Both the position numbers and the translations under genes were made by a program. Positions 1 through 10,740 of a stretch of DNA of 64,000 nucleotides are shown in pieces (the stretch's first letter is position 1; each line of letters begins with the position of its first letter). Origin of the DNA: Clostridiales bacterium (GTDB lineage: Bacteria; Bacillota; Clostridia; Mahellales; Mahellaceae); assembly GCA_030156435.1 (NCBI GenBank), contig JASGMM010000001.1, forward strand, positions 36,418-100,417, read 5' to 3'. The notes beneath the pieces were generated by a model that searched no databases, was not told the origin of the DNA, and saw only the letters and a list, made by a program, of their open reading frames with translations.

Positions 1-998
1 CCATCGCCGATTATAGCACCCTGAAATATTATACAATTATTTACCACAGTCCCTTTGCCGACATGCACCTTTCGGAATAATATGCTGTTTTTTACAGTGC
101 CCTCTATGATAGAACCGTTGCCTATCATAGAGTTTTTTACCACATTGCCTTCAAGATATTTGGCAGGCACTTCAGTAGTAGTCTTGGTATAAATGGGCCG
201 CTCATCCAAAAACAGTTGTTTATATACGCGTGGATTTAGCAGCTCCATACTGGCCTTATAATAAGCATGCAGCGAATTTATACACCTGAGATATCCATTA
301 TACCCAAAAGCCCTTACCTTATAGCGATCCAACGAGCTGTATATAGCGTTCTTTATTTTCCTAAAGCGCCCACTGGTTACGCATTCGGTAAGTATTTCTA
401 TAAAGGTAGATTTCCTCATTAAATACATTTCCATGCAGATATCCGCTTCGTTATCCTTGCCGATGTTTCTACCCACACCTTCAATGCGCCCATCCTCGCC
501 TATGTCAAGCGTCTCACACAGAAAGAAATTATCCTGAGCATCATCGACGTGCTTATACACTATAGTTATATCATTGCCTGATCGCTTGTGAAAATCCATC
601 ACCTCATTGAAGTCTATATTGCACACCATATACGACGACGTCAGCAGAAGATACTCTTGAGCCGAACGCTCGAAATACTCTATATTATTGGCAAAGCTGT
701 ATACATCATCAACGCGTGGCTCCAGTGTACTGAAGTTGAATACGCGTATACCCTCTACCCTGCGGTTTAAATCCCATGGTCGGCCATCCCCAATATGATC
801 GGTCAATGAGCGGCACTGCATCTTGGAAAATATACCGACATTCTCCACTCCAGCATTGCTCAAACTCGATAATATAAAGTCTATCACTCTATACCTGCCG
901 GCTATGGGGACAGAAGCCAACAGCCTGTTTCGTGTAAGCTCCTGTATCATGTCCTCATTCTCGTCCAGATTTATAACGCCCATGCAATTTTTCAACAT
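1..998 (-). CDS. glgD: Glucose-1-phosphate adenylyltransferase GlgD subunit (partial; C-terminus beyond left edge)
   Basis: Minus-strand reading from ATG at 996-998 gives MLKNCMGVINLDENEDMIQELTRNRLLASVPIAGR..., GlgD-like; directly downstream of glgC. Not in ORF track because it runs off the window. Confidence 0.85.
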   Translation of the reverse strand, partial: MLKNCMGVINLDENEDMIQELTRNRLLASVPIAGRYRVIDFILSSLSNAGVENVGIFSKMQCRSLTDHIGDGRPWDLNRRVEGIRVFNFSTLEPRVDDVYSFANNIEYFERSAQEYLLLTSSYMVCNIDFNEVMDFHKRSGNDITIVYKHVDDAQDNFFLCETLDIGEDGRIEGVGRNIGKDNEADICMEMYLMRKSTFIEILTECVTSGRFRKIKNAIYSSLDRYKVRAFGYNGYLRCINSLHAYYKASMELLNPRVYKQLFLDERPIYTKTTTEVPAKYLEGNVVKNSMIGNGSIIEGTVKNSILFRKVHVGKGTVVNNCIIFQGAIIGD

Positions 999-1012
999 AC
1001 TCAGTCCCCTTT

Positions 1013-2167
1013 CTAATTAGCTACCATACCGGTCTTTATCTCTTCATAAAGGCCTATGGCGGTAACATTTCTGCCGTCACCAACGACGCTGTTTTTGCGT
1101 ATTATAGCATTACTTCCTACTATCGCTTTATTTACTATAGCGTTTTCACCTATATATACGTCGGGCATTATAACCGAATCTATTATCTTGGCATTTCTTT
1201 CTACTTTAACATTTGTAGATAACACCGAATGTATAACTTCGCCGTGTATCTCGCATCCGTCAACCACTATGGAATTCTGGACTTTAGCAGCGTTGCCTAT
1301 ATACTGAGCCGGCATGGCTTGTGCCAACGAATAGACGCGCCATGTAGGATCACCTATATTAAGATCATCATTTTCACTTAAAAGATCCATGTTAGCTTCC
1401 CAAAGGCTTTCCACTGTCCCCACGTCTTTCCAGTAACCTTTAAACGGGTAAGCATACAATCTCTCACCGCGCTCCAGGATAGCCGGTATAACGTTTTTAC
1501 CGAAGTCATGAACAGATTCAGGATTATTAGCATCTTCTATCAAGGCTTCTTTGAGCAATTGCCAGTCAAACACATATATGCCCATAGACGCCTTGGTGCT
1601 CTTGGGGTGTCGAGGCTTTTCTTCAAACTCGTATATAGAAAGGTCGTCATTGGTATTCATGATGCCGAATCTTGAGGCCTCGCTGAGAGGGACATCGGTA
1701 ACAGCTATGGTGCATCGTGCCCCTTTATCCTTATGAAATGCTATCATCTTATTATAGTTCATCTTATAGATATGGTCTCCCGATAGCACCAACACTAGAT
1801 TCGGTTCATACGCATCTATAAAGGGAATGTTCTGGTATACGGCATCGGCTGTGCCCTGATACCAATTGGCCCCCGAGGCCTTCTGATGCGGCGGCAATAT
1901 GAATACCCCGCCATTCAGCCTGTCCAAATCCCAGGGACTACCTACCCCTATATGCGTGTGGAGTTCCATAGGCATATATTGGGTCAGTACCCCCACAGTG
2001 TATATGCCGGAATTGGAGCAGTTGCTCAGCGTAAAATCAATTATCCTATACCTGCCGCCAAATGGCACGGCCGGTTTAGCTAAATTTTGAGTTAGAACAC
2101 CCAGCCTCGAACCTTGACCTCCGGCCAATATCATCGCTACTACTTCCCTTTTTCTCATAACGCGCAC
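1013..2167 (-). CDS. glgC: Glucose-1-phosphate adenylyltransferase
   Basis: [39 protein letters not shown] signature; 384 aa. Confidence 0.97.
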   Translation of the reverse strand: MRVMRKREVVAMILAGGQGSRLGVLTQNLAKPAVPFGGRYRIIDFTLSNCSNSGIYTVGVLTQYMPMELHTHIGVGSPWDLDRLNGGVFILPPHQKASGANWYQGTADAVYQNIPFIDAYEPNLVLVLSGDHIYKMNYNKMIAFHKDKGARCTIAVTDVPLSEASRFGIMNTNDDLSIYEFEEKPRHPKSTKASMGIYVFDWQLLKEALIEDANNPESVHDFGKNVIPAILERGERLYAYPFKGYWKDVGTVESLWEANMDLLSENDDLNIGDPTWRVYSLAQAMPAQYIGNAAKVQNSIVVDGCEIHGEVIHSVLSTNVKVERNAKIIDSVIMPDVYIGENAIVNKAIVGSNAIIRKNSVVGDGRNVTAIGLYEEIKTGMVAN

Positions 2168-2171
2168 CCCT

Positions 2172-3947
2172 TTACATGAATATTTTAAAATCTAATGCGT
2201 TTATATCTATGCTAACCCCTTGTGTAGGAACGTCTACAGATACAGCCCTCTCAACATTCCTGTTTATAAACACAAAGGCTTTGCTCCCTTCATATGACCT
2301 CTCATAGCATAACACATCTCTGCCGGATGGATGAAATTTAAAATCCCCTTTATCAAATATATCGGTATTTCTTAAATCGGACATTCGCTTGTAAAAGGCT
2401 AAAATATCATCGTTCTCTCTACCCCATGGATATGTTCTCCTATTATCCGGATCTGTGCCCCCTTTGATGCCGACTTCATCACCATAGTATATAAGCGGCA
2501 CGCCAGGAAACGTCATCTGTATAACCACAGCCAGCTTGGCATACTTATATGCGTTTTCCCCCTTATCTTCGAAAACAGTAAATATCCTTTCGGTATCGTG
2601 CGTGCCCAGCACATTCAATGCCGCACAAAAGGTCTCGCGCGGATAATTTTCGTACAAGCTCATCATGCGCCTTGTAAATCCTGCAGAGTCTATATCACCT
2701 CTTAAAAAGCCTATAACCGCATTCCTAAACGGATAATTGGTCACTGAATCCAATTCGTTCCCAAAAAGATATCTCCGCCTTCTGGAGTAACTCACTTTAT
2801 TTGATGCATCTTCCCACACCTCTCCTATAAGCACGCTGTCTTTATTCACTTGTTTCATTTCGGCCTTAAAGGCTTCTATAAATTCATCGGGCAGCTCATC
2901 TGCCACATCCAGCCTCCAGCCGTACGCTCCCGCATTCATCCAATGTTTTAATACCGAGTCACCGTCGTATATTATAAAATTCTGGTAACTAGGAGCGAGT
3001 TCATTAACGTTCGGAAGATTTTTTATATTCCACCAACATTCATACTCATAAGGGTATTGTGTGAACCGGTACCAGCTATAATAAGGAGATTCTTTGGACT
3101 GATACGCCCCAATGCTGTCATATCGTCCAAATTTATTGAAATATATGCTGTCAGCCCCGGTATGGCTGAACACACCGTCCAATATTATTTTTATGCCTCT
3201 CTTGCCCGCTTCTATGCATAGTTTTTTGAACAAGCTTTCATCGCCATACATAGGGTCTATTTTTTTATAGTCCCCTGTATCATATTTATGATTGCTGCTG
3301 GCCTCAAAAATAGGGTTTAGGTATATGGCCGTAACATTTAACGATTTAAGATAATCCAGTTTTGCCATAACGCCCTTCAGATTGCCGCCGAAGAACTCCC
3401 AGCGTTCTATATCATCCTCTTTATTTCTTATATACATCGGGTCATCGTCCCAGCATCCATATATAAAACTGTTTTGCTTGGGATTTGATACTTTGCCATC
3501 CTCATTGCCGTTCAAAAACCTATCAACGAATATCTGATAGACTATACCCTCCTTAAACCATTGTGGTACGGTAAAGCCTTTATAGACCGTGATTTGATAA
3601 GGCGGAGGTACCGCATCGTACAGCTTGCCCGTACCTCCCATACCGTCCTGTTGGCACCCATAATAGAGCACATTTTGCCCTGCATACAGTATAAAATAAT
3701 AATTTATAAGGCCGGTATATTCATCGCCTATATCTACCCTTCCTTCAAAAGCGTGACCTTCTGCCCCGGCAGCCTTCGTCATAGATAAGATTTGTTCGCT
3801 GCCGTCGAAAAACTTCAGTGCTAATTCAGCGTTTTCGATACCACCCGCTTTAATCCTCAATGTCACTGTACTGCCGCTTTTAACCGCCCCAAACGGCGTA
3901 CGATAAAATGTATCATGCGAATCATGTTTGGCGTAAACCTCTATCAT
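2172..3947 (-). CDS. GH13 alpha-amylase family / neopullulanase-like glycosidase
   Basis: GH13 motifs ([30 protein letters not shown]), N-terminal CBM34-like region. Confidence 0.9.
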   Translation of the reverse strand: MIEVYAKHDSHDTFYRTPFGAVKSGSTVTLRIKAGGIENAELALKFFDGSEQILSMTKAAGAEGHAFEGRVDIGDEYTGLINYYFILYAGQNVLYYGCQQDGMGGTGKLYDAVPPPYQITVYKGFTVPQWFKEGIVYQIFVDRFLNGNEDGKVSNPKQNSFIYGCWDDDPMYIRNKEDDIERWEFFGGNLKGVMAKLDYLKSLNVTAIYLNPIFEASSNHKYDTGDYKKIDPMYGDESLFKKLCIEAGKRGIKIILDGVFSHTGADSIYFNKFGRYDSIGAYQSKESPYYSWYRFTQYPYEYECWWNIKNLPNVNELAPSYQNFIIYDGDSVLKHWMNAGAYGWRLDVADELPDEFIEAFKAEMKQVNKDSVLIGEVWEDASNKVSYSRRRRYLFGNELDSVTNYPFRNAVIGFLRGDIDSAGFTRRMMSLYENYPRETFCAALNVLGTHDTERIFTVFEDKGENAYKYAKLAVVIQMTFPGVPLIYYGDEVGIKGGTDPDNRRTYPWGRENDDILAFYKRMSDLRNTDIFDKGDFKFHPSGRDVLCYERSYEGSKAFVFINRNVERAVSVDVPTQGVSIDINALDFKIFM

Positions 3948-3959
3948 AAAGCCCCTTCT

Positions 3960-6398
3960 TTATAGATTTTTGTATAAATAATCTGATCCCCATATGCCTA
4001 CGGCATATTCCTCAATGGTCCTGTCGCTAGAAAATATGCCAGAATGGGCTATATTTACTATAGCCATCTTATTCCATTTAATGCGATCCTCGAACATTTC
4101 ATCCACCCTAGCCTGTGCTTCCAAGTACGGCACGAAATCCTTTAGCACGAAGAATTCATCGTTATATGTCGTCAAACTATCATATACGGCACGGAATTTA
4201 TCCTTATCTTTAGAATATTTGCCGTTTATAAGGTCATCCAGCACGCGTTTTAACGCCGGAGCAGCCTCTATTACATCAGCCGCTGAATAACCGCCGTTTC
4301 GATAATAATTCAGCACCTCTTTGCTGGTCAGGCCAAATATGACTATATTATCATCGCCTACCTCATCGCGTATTTCTATATTAGCCCCATCCAACGTTGC
4401 AATGGTTATGGCACCGTTCATCATAAACTTCATATTACTGGTACCCGATGCTTCTTTGGTGGTAGTGGATATCTGTTCGCTGAGGTCGGATGCCGGTATT
4501 ATAACCTCAGCCAGCGATACTCGGTAATTTTCCAAAAAAACCACTTTCATGAGGTCGTTGACCCTCGGATCATTGTTTATCTTATCAGCTATAGCATTTA
4601 TCAGCTCTATAATATTTTTTGCCAAATAATAACCGGGTGCTGCCTTACCGGCAAATATGAATGTCCTGGGCACTATATTCACATGCGGATTATCCAGCAA
4701 CCTATTATAGAGGTCCATTATGCGCAGGCAATTCAGCGTTTGCCTTTTATAGGCATGTATGCGCTTTATATGGGAGTCGAACATAGAAGACGGGTCGACA
4801 GTTATGTCATTGTGTTCTTTTATATAATGAGCCAACCTCTCTTTATTAGCTTTTTTTATACTCTCTAACTCGGCTTGAACAGCACCATCATAAGCATATC
4901 TCTCAAACCGTTCCAAGTCGATGGGGTGTCTTATCCAACTATCCCCTATAGTTTGCCTTAACAGCGATGCAAGGCCCGGATTAGCCTTCATAAGCCATCT
5001 GCGATGCGTTATACCGTTGGTCTTATTGTTGAACTTTTTGGGATCCAGATAATAAAAATCCGCCATGACCTCTTTCTTAAGTATTTCAGTATGCAGCTTA
5101 GCCACGCCGTTTACGCTGTGTGAGCCTACCACTGCCAGATGGGCCATGCGCACATAGCCGTCTGCTATTATAGCCATCCTGGCTATCTTATCCCATTGCC
5201 CCGTATAAAGATTCCACAACTGCCTGCAGAATCTCTCATTTATCTCGTTGACTATCATATAAATACGCGGCAACAACTCCTGGAACATGGATACCGGCCA
5301 TTTTTCCATAGCTTCGGGCATAATGGTATGGTTGGTAAACGACATGACATCGGTGGTTATACGCCACGCCTCATCCCATCCCAAACCCTCTTCATCCATC
5401 AGTATTCTCATGAGTTCCGGTATAGCAAGGGCCGGATGCGTGTCATTTATATGGACAGCTATACTGTCATCCAATTCCTTTATATTGCCTCCACAAGCTT
5501 TAAACTTCTTTATAATGCTCTGTATACCGGCAGATACGAAGAAGTATTGCTGTTTTAACCTCAGTTTCCTGCCTTCATAAAATGTGTCATCAGGATAAAG
5601 CACCTGGGAAATCGCCTCTACAGAATTCCTATAATCCACAGCTTTTGAATATTCGCCCCTGCTGAACGAGGAAAAGTCAAATTCATCCACAACAGGCTCG
5701 GCGCTCCACAGCCTAAGCGTATTTACAGTGCCATTTTCATAACCCACTATAGGTATGTCATAAGGAACTGCCATAACCGGCTCATAATCCCTCTGATAAA
5801 ATACAAGGCGTCCACCCTGGTTTATCATATCCACATATCCCCCGAATTTAACTATCTCAGCCTCATCGGGTTTTTTTATTTCCCATACGTTACCGTTTTT
5901 CAGCCAATCGTCAGGCGCTTCCACCTGAGCCCCGTCGATTATCTTCTGCTCAAAGAATCCATACTTATATCTTATGCCGCAGCCATGGCCGTATATATTC
6001 AACGATGCCATGGAATCCAGGAAGCACGCGGCCAGCCGACCCAAGCCTCCATTGCCCAAACCTTGATCCTCTTCCAATTCCTCCAGCTTATCCAGATCTA
6101 TACCCAATTCAGAAAGCGCCTCTTTACACATATCCCTTATACCTAGGTTGAGAAGTGTAGTTCCTAAAAGTCTGCCCAATAAGAATTCCATAGAAAAGTA
6201 ATATACTTGTTTTTGGTGCGAAAATGAGCATTTTTTATTGCTGGCCACCCATAATTTTGCTACATAATCCCTTATTAAGCCGGCCAGCGCTTCATATTTA
6301 TCATAATCCGCTCCTTCCGACAATTCTTTACCGTTTATCTCTATAAACTTCTCCTGGTAATCGCTTTTGAATTTATCTTTATTTATATTTAGTAGCAT
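3960..6398 (-). CDS. glgP: Glycogen/starch phosphorylase
   Basis: 812 aa; EASGTSNMKFMMNGAITIATLDGANIEI PLP-site signature. Confidence 0.97.
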   Translation of the reverse strand: MLLNINKDKFKSDYQEKFIEINGKELSEGADYDKYEALAGLIRDYVAKLWVASNKKCSFSHQKQVYYFSMEFLLGRLLGTTLLNLGIRDMCKEALSELGIDLDKLEELEEDQGLGNGGLGRLAACFLDSMASLNIYGHGCGIRYKYGFFEQKIIDGAQVEAPDDWLKNGNVWEIKKPDEAEIVKFGGYVDMINQGGRLVFYQRDYEPVMAVPYDIPIVGYENGTVNTLRLWSAEPVVDEFDFSSFSRGEYSKAVDYRNSVEAISQVLYPDDTFYEGRKLRLKQQYFFVSAGIQSIIKKFKACGGNIKELDDSIAVHINDTHPALAIPELMRILMDEEGLGWDEAWRITTDVMSFTNHTIMPEAMEKWPVSMFQELLPRIYMIVNEINERFCRQLWNLYTGQWDKIARMAIIADGYVRMAHLAVVGSHSVNGVAKLHTEILKKEVMADFYYLDPKKFNNKTNGITHRRWLMKANPGLASLLRQTIGDSWIRHPIDLERFERYAYDGAVQAELESIKKANKERLAHYIKEHNDITVDPSSMFDSHIKRIHAYKRQTLNCLRIMDLYNRLLDNPHVNIVPRTFIFAGKAAPGYYLAKNIIELINAIADKINNDPRVNDLMKVVFLENYRVSLAEVIIPASDLSEQISTTTKEASGTSNMKFMMNGAITIATLDGANIEIRDEVGDDNIVIFGLTSKEVLNYYRNGGYSAADVIEAAPALKRVLDDLINGKYSKDKDKFRAVYDSLTTYNDEFFVLKDFVPYLEAQARVDEMFEDRIKWNKMAIVNIAHSGIFSSDRTIEEYAVGIWGSDYLYKNL

Positions 6399-6422
6399 AT
6401 GATTACCTCACATCTATATCCA

Positions 6423-7850
6423 TTAAGTTATGCTTTTATATAACTCCATGTACTCTCTGGCAGAATTTTGCCAACTATTGTCGCAATTCATCGCCTGTAC
6501 AACTATATTATACCATATTTCTTCATCATAACGATAGTATTTCAGCGCCATGTCTAAAATTTTTGTTAAAGTCAGTGGGTCATATGACACAAAGCTAAAT
6601 CCAGTACCTTCGCCAGTAAATTCATTATAAGGTTTTACGGTATCTTTAAGACCACCCGTTTCATGAACCAGCGGCAGGCTTCCGTAACGCATGGCTATAA
6701 GCTGGCTTAATCCGCACGGCTCGAACAAAGATGGCATAAGGAAGATATCCGATGAGGCATATATCTTATGTGCCAACACATCATCGAATAATATATTGGC
6801 CGATACCTGCCCTGGATACATGCGCTCAAGGTTTCTGAAAAACCATTCGGCATTATGTTCGCCGGTACCCAGCACCACCAATTGGATGCCCATTTTAAGC
6901 ATATCATGTGCTGCCGCCTCTATAAGCCCTACACCCTTCTGCCATGTCAGCCTTGATATCATGCCGATCATCGGCATATGTTCATCTATACTCAAACCCA
7001 GTTGCTTTTGAAGCTTTAATTTATTTTCTGTCCTTGTTTTGACAGTTTCCACATCATAATTTTTGAATATATATTTATCTACGGCAGGATCATATATTTC
7101 ATAGTCTATACCGTTTATTATGCCATGAAGGTGATCGCGGCGACTTCTCAAAAGACCGTCCATGCGCTCTCCATATTGTGGCGTCTGTATCTCCTCGGCA
7201 TAGGTTTTGCTTACGGTGGTTATTTCATCGGCAAAGCTTATGCCTCCCTTCATAAAACTGACGGCGCCATAGAATTCCAAAGTGCCGTTATAATAGAGTT
7301 CTTGTCCTAAGCCGAAAAGATCCGATAATATATTGGGATCAAAATTGCCCTGATATGCCAGATTATGTATGGTAAATACCGTCTTTATATCGCTGTAAAA
7401 TGGATCATATTGATACTGAATCTTATATAGAACCGGCACCATCGCGGTTTGCCAATCATTGCAATGTATAATATCGGCCTTCCAGTGTATTTCTTTAAGC
7501 AGCATCAACACCGCGCGATCAAAAAATGCAAACCGCTCGGCTTCATCGTCATATCCGTAGCATCCGTCTCTCAAGAAATAATACTCATTGTCGATAAGGT
7601 AATATGTCACGCCGTCGACGTTATATTCAAAGATACCGCAATATTGATTGCGCCAGCCCACCGGTACCATAAACCATTTTACGAAATTGAGGTCTTCCGC
7701 CGGCACCTTCATGTTTTTATATTTTGGCATCACCACTCTAACATCCACGTCCATGCGCTTGAGGTATTTGGGCAATGCGTATGAAACATCGGCAAGACCT
7801 CCTGTTTTTATGAATGGCTCAGCCTCAGATGTTGCAAATAAGACGTTCAT
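6423..7850 (-). CDS. glgA: Glycogen synthase (GT5)
   Basis: MNVLFATSEAEPFIKTGGLADVSYALPK; 475 aa. Confidence 0.97.
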   Translation of the reverse strand: MNVLFATSEAEPFIKTGGLADVSYALPKYLKRMDVDVRVVMPKYKNMKVPAEDLNFVKWFMVPVGWRNQYCGIFEYNVDGVTYYLIDNEYYFLRDGCYGYDDEAERFAFFDRAVLMLLKEIHWKADIIHCNDWQTAMVPVLYKIQYQYDPFYSDIKTVFTIHNLAYQGNFDPNILSDLFGLGQELYYNGTLEFYGAVSFMKGGISFADEITTVSKTYAEEIQTPQYGERMDGLLRSRRDHLHGIINGIDYEIYDPAVDKYIFKNYDVETVKTRTENKLKLQKQLGLSIDEHMPMIGMISRLTWQKGVGLIEAAAHDMLKMGIQLVVLGTGEHNAEWFFRNLERMYPGQVSANILFDDVLAHKIYASSDIFLMPSLFEPCGLSQLIAMRYGSLPLVHETGGLKDTVKPYNEFTGEGTGFSFVSYDPLTLTKILDMALKYYRYDEEIWYNIVVQAMNCDNSWQNSAREYMELYKSIT

Positions 7851-7882
7851 TCTTTATCCCCTTTCTGTTTTTGCGATAGGTT

Positions 7883-8569
7883 TTATGAATCGCGCAATTT
7901 TTTATCGATTTGTTCTAAAATAGCCCTGCCTTTAAATATACCTAAAAGAAAGAGACTCGCCGCTATGACAGCAATACCAGCTAACAGCCAGTAATTTCTC
8001 TCGACTATATTAGAACCCCAATAGGCTGAAATCAGTATACCGGGTAGCCTGGCTATAAACGTTATAATAAAGAAATTACGGAACCGTATAGGCGAAAGAC
8101 CCGCTGCATAAGCCAGCACGTCCTTCGGCAAACCGGGTATAAGAAATATAAGAAATAATAAGGCCTCGCCCTTAGGCTGGTTTATAAAATCATCGAATTT
8201 ATGAACCCTCTCGCACCCTATAATACTCTCTATAGCTCTACGCCCAAGCAATCTGGCCAACCCAAAACATATGAGCGAGCCTATTGTTATTCCTATGGAT
8301 GACAAAAGCGTACCCAAGAGCGTCCCATATAAATAGCCTCCTGCTATCTGAACCACTTCTCCGGGTACTATAAATACTATGACCTGCAATACCTGTACTA
8401 TGATAAACACTGCAAATCCCATGCTGCCGTAGCCCTGTATCCACAGGCGAAATCTATCGGCATCGCGTACCAATTCGATAAAGGGCTGAGCAAGGAATAT
8501 CATAGCGATGATGATGGCAACAATAAGTAAGATAAACGGCAGTATCTGCCGAAATGTATTTTTCTTCAT
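7883..8569 (-). CDS. TVP38/TMEM64 (DedA-like, SNARE-associated domain) family membrane protein
   Basis: VPGEVVQIAGGYLYGTLLGTLLSSIGITIGSLICFGLARLLGRR; multiple TM segments. Confidence 0.85.
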   Translation of the reverse strand: MKKNTFRQILPFILLIVAIIIAMIFLAQPFIELVRDADRFRLWIQGYGSMGFAVFIIVQVLQVIVFIVPGEVVQIAGGYLYGTLLGTLLSSIGITIGSLICFGLARLLGRRAIESIIGCERVHKFDDFINQPKGEALLFLIFLIPGLPKDVLAYAAGLSPIRFRNFFIITFIARLPGILISAYWGSNIVERNYWLLAGIAVIAASLFLLGIFKGRAILEQIDKKLRDS

Positions 8570-9147
8570 CGTTTAAGCGATTTAACCATACCTATAAAAT
8601 TACTTAAAAGCTCTCGACCCTGATGGGTCAATATAGCTTCCGGATGAAACTGTACCCCTTCTATAATATAATTTTTATGCCTTATACCCATAATCTCTCC
8701 ATCTTCTGTAGTAGCCGTAATCTCGATATCATCCGGTATGCTGTTTGGTTCCAGCACCAGCGAATGATAGCGACAAACACGGAGCGGGTTATCAATGCCT
8801 TTATATATAGTCCGTCCATCATGTTGCATAAAAGATATTTTGCCGTGCACTGGTTGGGCCGCTTTAACCACCCTTGCCCCAAATACCTGTCCTATAGCTT
8901 GATGCCCCAGACATACACCTAACATAGGTATCCGCCCAGCAAACCGCCTTATAGCATCCATAGTTACACCTGCCTTGTCAGGTGTGCAAGGCCCAGGCGA
9001 TATAACCAACATATCGGGTTGCATCTGTTCTATTTCATCCAATTTTATGGCGTCATTTCTATATACTTTTACATCCTGCCCCAATTCTCCGAAATATTGT
9101 ACCAGGTTATAAGTAAAAGAATCGTAGTTATCGATCATCAACAACAT
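8566..9147 (-). CDS. pabA: Glutamine amidotransferase, anthranilate/aminodeoxychorismate synthase component II
   Basis: MLLMIDNYDSFTYNLVQYFGELG, GVCLGHQAIG, VQFHPEAILT. Confidence 0.9.
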   Translation of the reverse strand: MLLMIDNYDSFTYNLVQYFGELGQDVKVYRNDAIKLDEIEQMQPDMLVISPGPCTPDKAGVTMDAIRRFAGRIPMLGVCLGHQAIGQVFGARVVKAAQPVHGKISFMQHDGRTIYKGIDNPLRVCRYHSLVLEPNSIPDDIEITATTEDGEIMGIRHKNYIIEGVQFHPEAILTHQGRELLSNFIGMVKSLKR

Positions 9148-9238
9148 AGCTAATCTCCTCTCCTCTCATCTCGTCTATTATGCATTTATTCTAACATTTT
9201 TTACGAACGAGCGCAACAATTCAAAACATATGTTCTTT

Positions 9239-9459
9239 GATTCGTAATATAGCAAATTCAGCGCGTGCAATGATATAAAGTCTGCGCTCGCTACAGGCTT
9301 GACATATATACTTCGCTACGGCTGTGAAGCTGGACCACTACGCAATCAAAGATTGTTGTGGTCCTACGCTTCAAAAGCCCGATCAGCATATATGTCAAGC
9401 CTCATGCCACGTAATGATTGCTTACTTACAACTCGTTTCAGTCACATATTACTAATCGC
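9239..9459. repeat. MITE-like intergenic repeat, copy A (terminal inverted repeats plus 108-nt internal imperfect palindrome)
   Basis: Matches copy B (45911-46223) in inverted orientation. Ends GATTCGTAAT... / ...ATTACTAATCGC. Internal AGGCTTGACATATA...TATATGTCAAGCCT at 9295-9402. Flanked by AAAACATATGTT at 9223-9234 and 9460-9471. Confidence 0.85.
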
Positions 9460-9477
9460 AAAACATATGTTTATATA

Positions 9478-9515
9478 TAAAAGGAGAGAACGACTTAGAC
9501 CGCTCTCTCCTTTTT
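9478..9515 (-). terminator. Rho-independent terminator of the encapsulin operon
   Basis: aaaaggagagaacgacttagaccgctctctccttttt; inverted repeat with T-tract just downstream of the 9518 stop. Confidence 0.75.
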
Positions 9516-9517
9516 CA

Positions 9518-9847
9518 TCATACATTACCTACCGTAAATCCGCCGGACGAGGCTTTAGAAGCTGCTTCATTCTCAAAATGATCCTCTTCAAATTTTTGAT
9601 TTTGAACCGGATCAAATCTCTGAAGCAGATGCGTCAATTCAGCAATATGCTCCTTTTCTTCGTCCCTTATATGAGCAAGGATTTCTTTTATTTCCGGGAT
9701 ATCTATAGAATCGATGTGATACTGATAATTGTTTGTAGCATCTATTTCCCCGGCTATGTCTTCCCTGAGCCATATCAAGAACTGCTCTAGGCCTTCCGTC
9801 TTATATCTGTTACCATTGTTAGAAGCAGAACCATTTCCATATGCCAT
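9518..9847 (-). CDS. Encapsulated ferritin-like protein (EncFtn) with C-terminal cargo-loading peptide
   Basis: EDIAGEIDATNNYQYHIDSIDIPEIKEILAHIRDEEKEHIAELTHLLQRFDP matches EncFtn-type half-ferritin; C-terminal SSGGFTVGNV after a low-complexity linker; adjacent to encapsulin. Confidence 0.88.
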   Translation of the reverse strand: MAYGNGSASNNGNRYKTEGLEQFLIWLREDIAGEIDATNNYQYHIDSIDIPEIKEILAHIRDEEKEHIAELTHLLQRFDPVQNQKFEEDHFENEAASKASSGGFTVGNV

Positions 9848-9848
9848 A

Positions 9849-10643
9849 TTACTGCACCTCCTTGTAAGTTAACGCAACTATGCTATCTGGACGTTTTATT
9901 CTCAAGCCTAGTATCTCCAATATTCTGAAGCGATGATTCATGTCGGCGGTTTCCACAAATGCTGTTATAATATCCTGTCCGATAACAAGATCTATATTCT
10001 GTGGATTGGCCGATACAATGAAAGCATCTTCGTCCTTCAGTACAGGAGACTGATACAATTTGACTCCAAGCCTCTCTATCCTTTCGGCATCCAAATAAGG
10101 CGTATCTTTATATACTTTATTGAGCGATGCAAATAATGGTGGACTTGTAACCATAACATAAGGGCCAAATTGATAATGGCTCCTTAAAAGCGCAAGCACC
10201 GCCACCACATCATCGTATGCGCTGCCTTTTTGCCAGTCGTTTCTCGCATACGATAATTTGCCGTTGACCGTCAATATGCCTTCGGCTCCTTTTTCAGCAT
10301 CCCCGTAGAATAAAAGCTTGTCCTCATCTGCCGCCAACATAGCAGCAGCGCTAAAGACCTTTCCAGTGTCCAGGGGCAGGTCGTTCTCTTCAAAATACTG
10401 AATATCTCTCCATCCGTAAACAAAATCGCGGCAAAGCATGTTCAGCCTTACAAACTTCATGCCCGCTCCCTCGTCAGCCTCTCCGTTTGGTACCACAAAA
10501 GTGCCGGCACCGACAGGGCCAAATAAAGGAAGGAACTTCCTGCCTACCAGCACAGCTTTAGCGCTCTCTACTACAGCTCTATCAATGCTATCCCATTGCT
10601 CCTTCGTCAGCGGAGCATCGTCTCGCAATAAATAATCAGCCAT
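9849..10643 (-). CDS. Encapsulin shell protein (family 1, linocin M18-like)
   Basis: DDAPLTKEQWDSIDRAVVESAKAVLVGRKFLPLFGPVGAG; GRKFL..GP.GAG and HK97-like encapsulin features; 264 aa. Confidence 0.95.
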   Translation of the reverse strand: MADYLLRDDAPLTKEQWDSIDRAVVESAKAVLVGRKFLPLFGPVGAGTFVVPNGEADEGAGMKFVRLNMLCRDFVYGWRDIQYFEENDLPLDTGKVFSAAAMLAADEDKLLFYGDAEKGAEGILTVNGKLSYARNDWQKGSAYDDVVAVLALLRSHYQFGPYVMVTSPPLFASLNKVYKDTPYLDAERIERLGVKLYQSPVLKDEDAFIVSANPQNIDLVIGQDIITAFVETADMNHRFRILEILGLRIKRPDSIVALTYKEVQ

Positions 10644-10740
10644 TTTATTTACCTCCTATACTATGTATGATATCTGTATCTATCTAATATTATATATCAT
10701 CCGCTAATAATTTTCCAGTATGAATTTCAATTTTACTGTA

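Noticed and set aside
5139-5558. 139-aa + strand ORF
   Set aside because: Antisense to glgP; no RBS or family signature. Many similar shadow ORFs in the track (e.g. 24925-25536, 34122-34607, 40133-40327) were rejected for the same reason.
9299-9790. 163-aa + strand ORF (MTYILRYGCEAGPLRNQRLLWSYASKARSAYMSSLMPRN...)
   Set aside because: Its N-terminal half is the palindromic repeat core and the rest is antisense to the encapsulated ferritin gene; explained by the repeat, not a protein gene.
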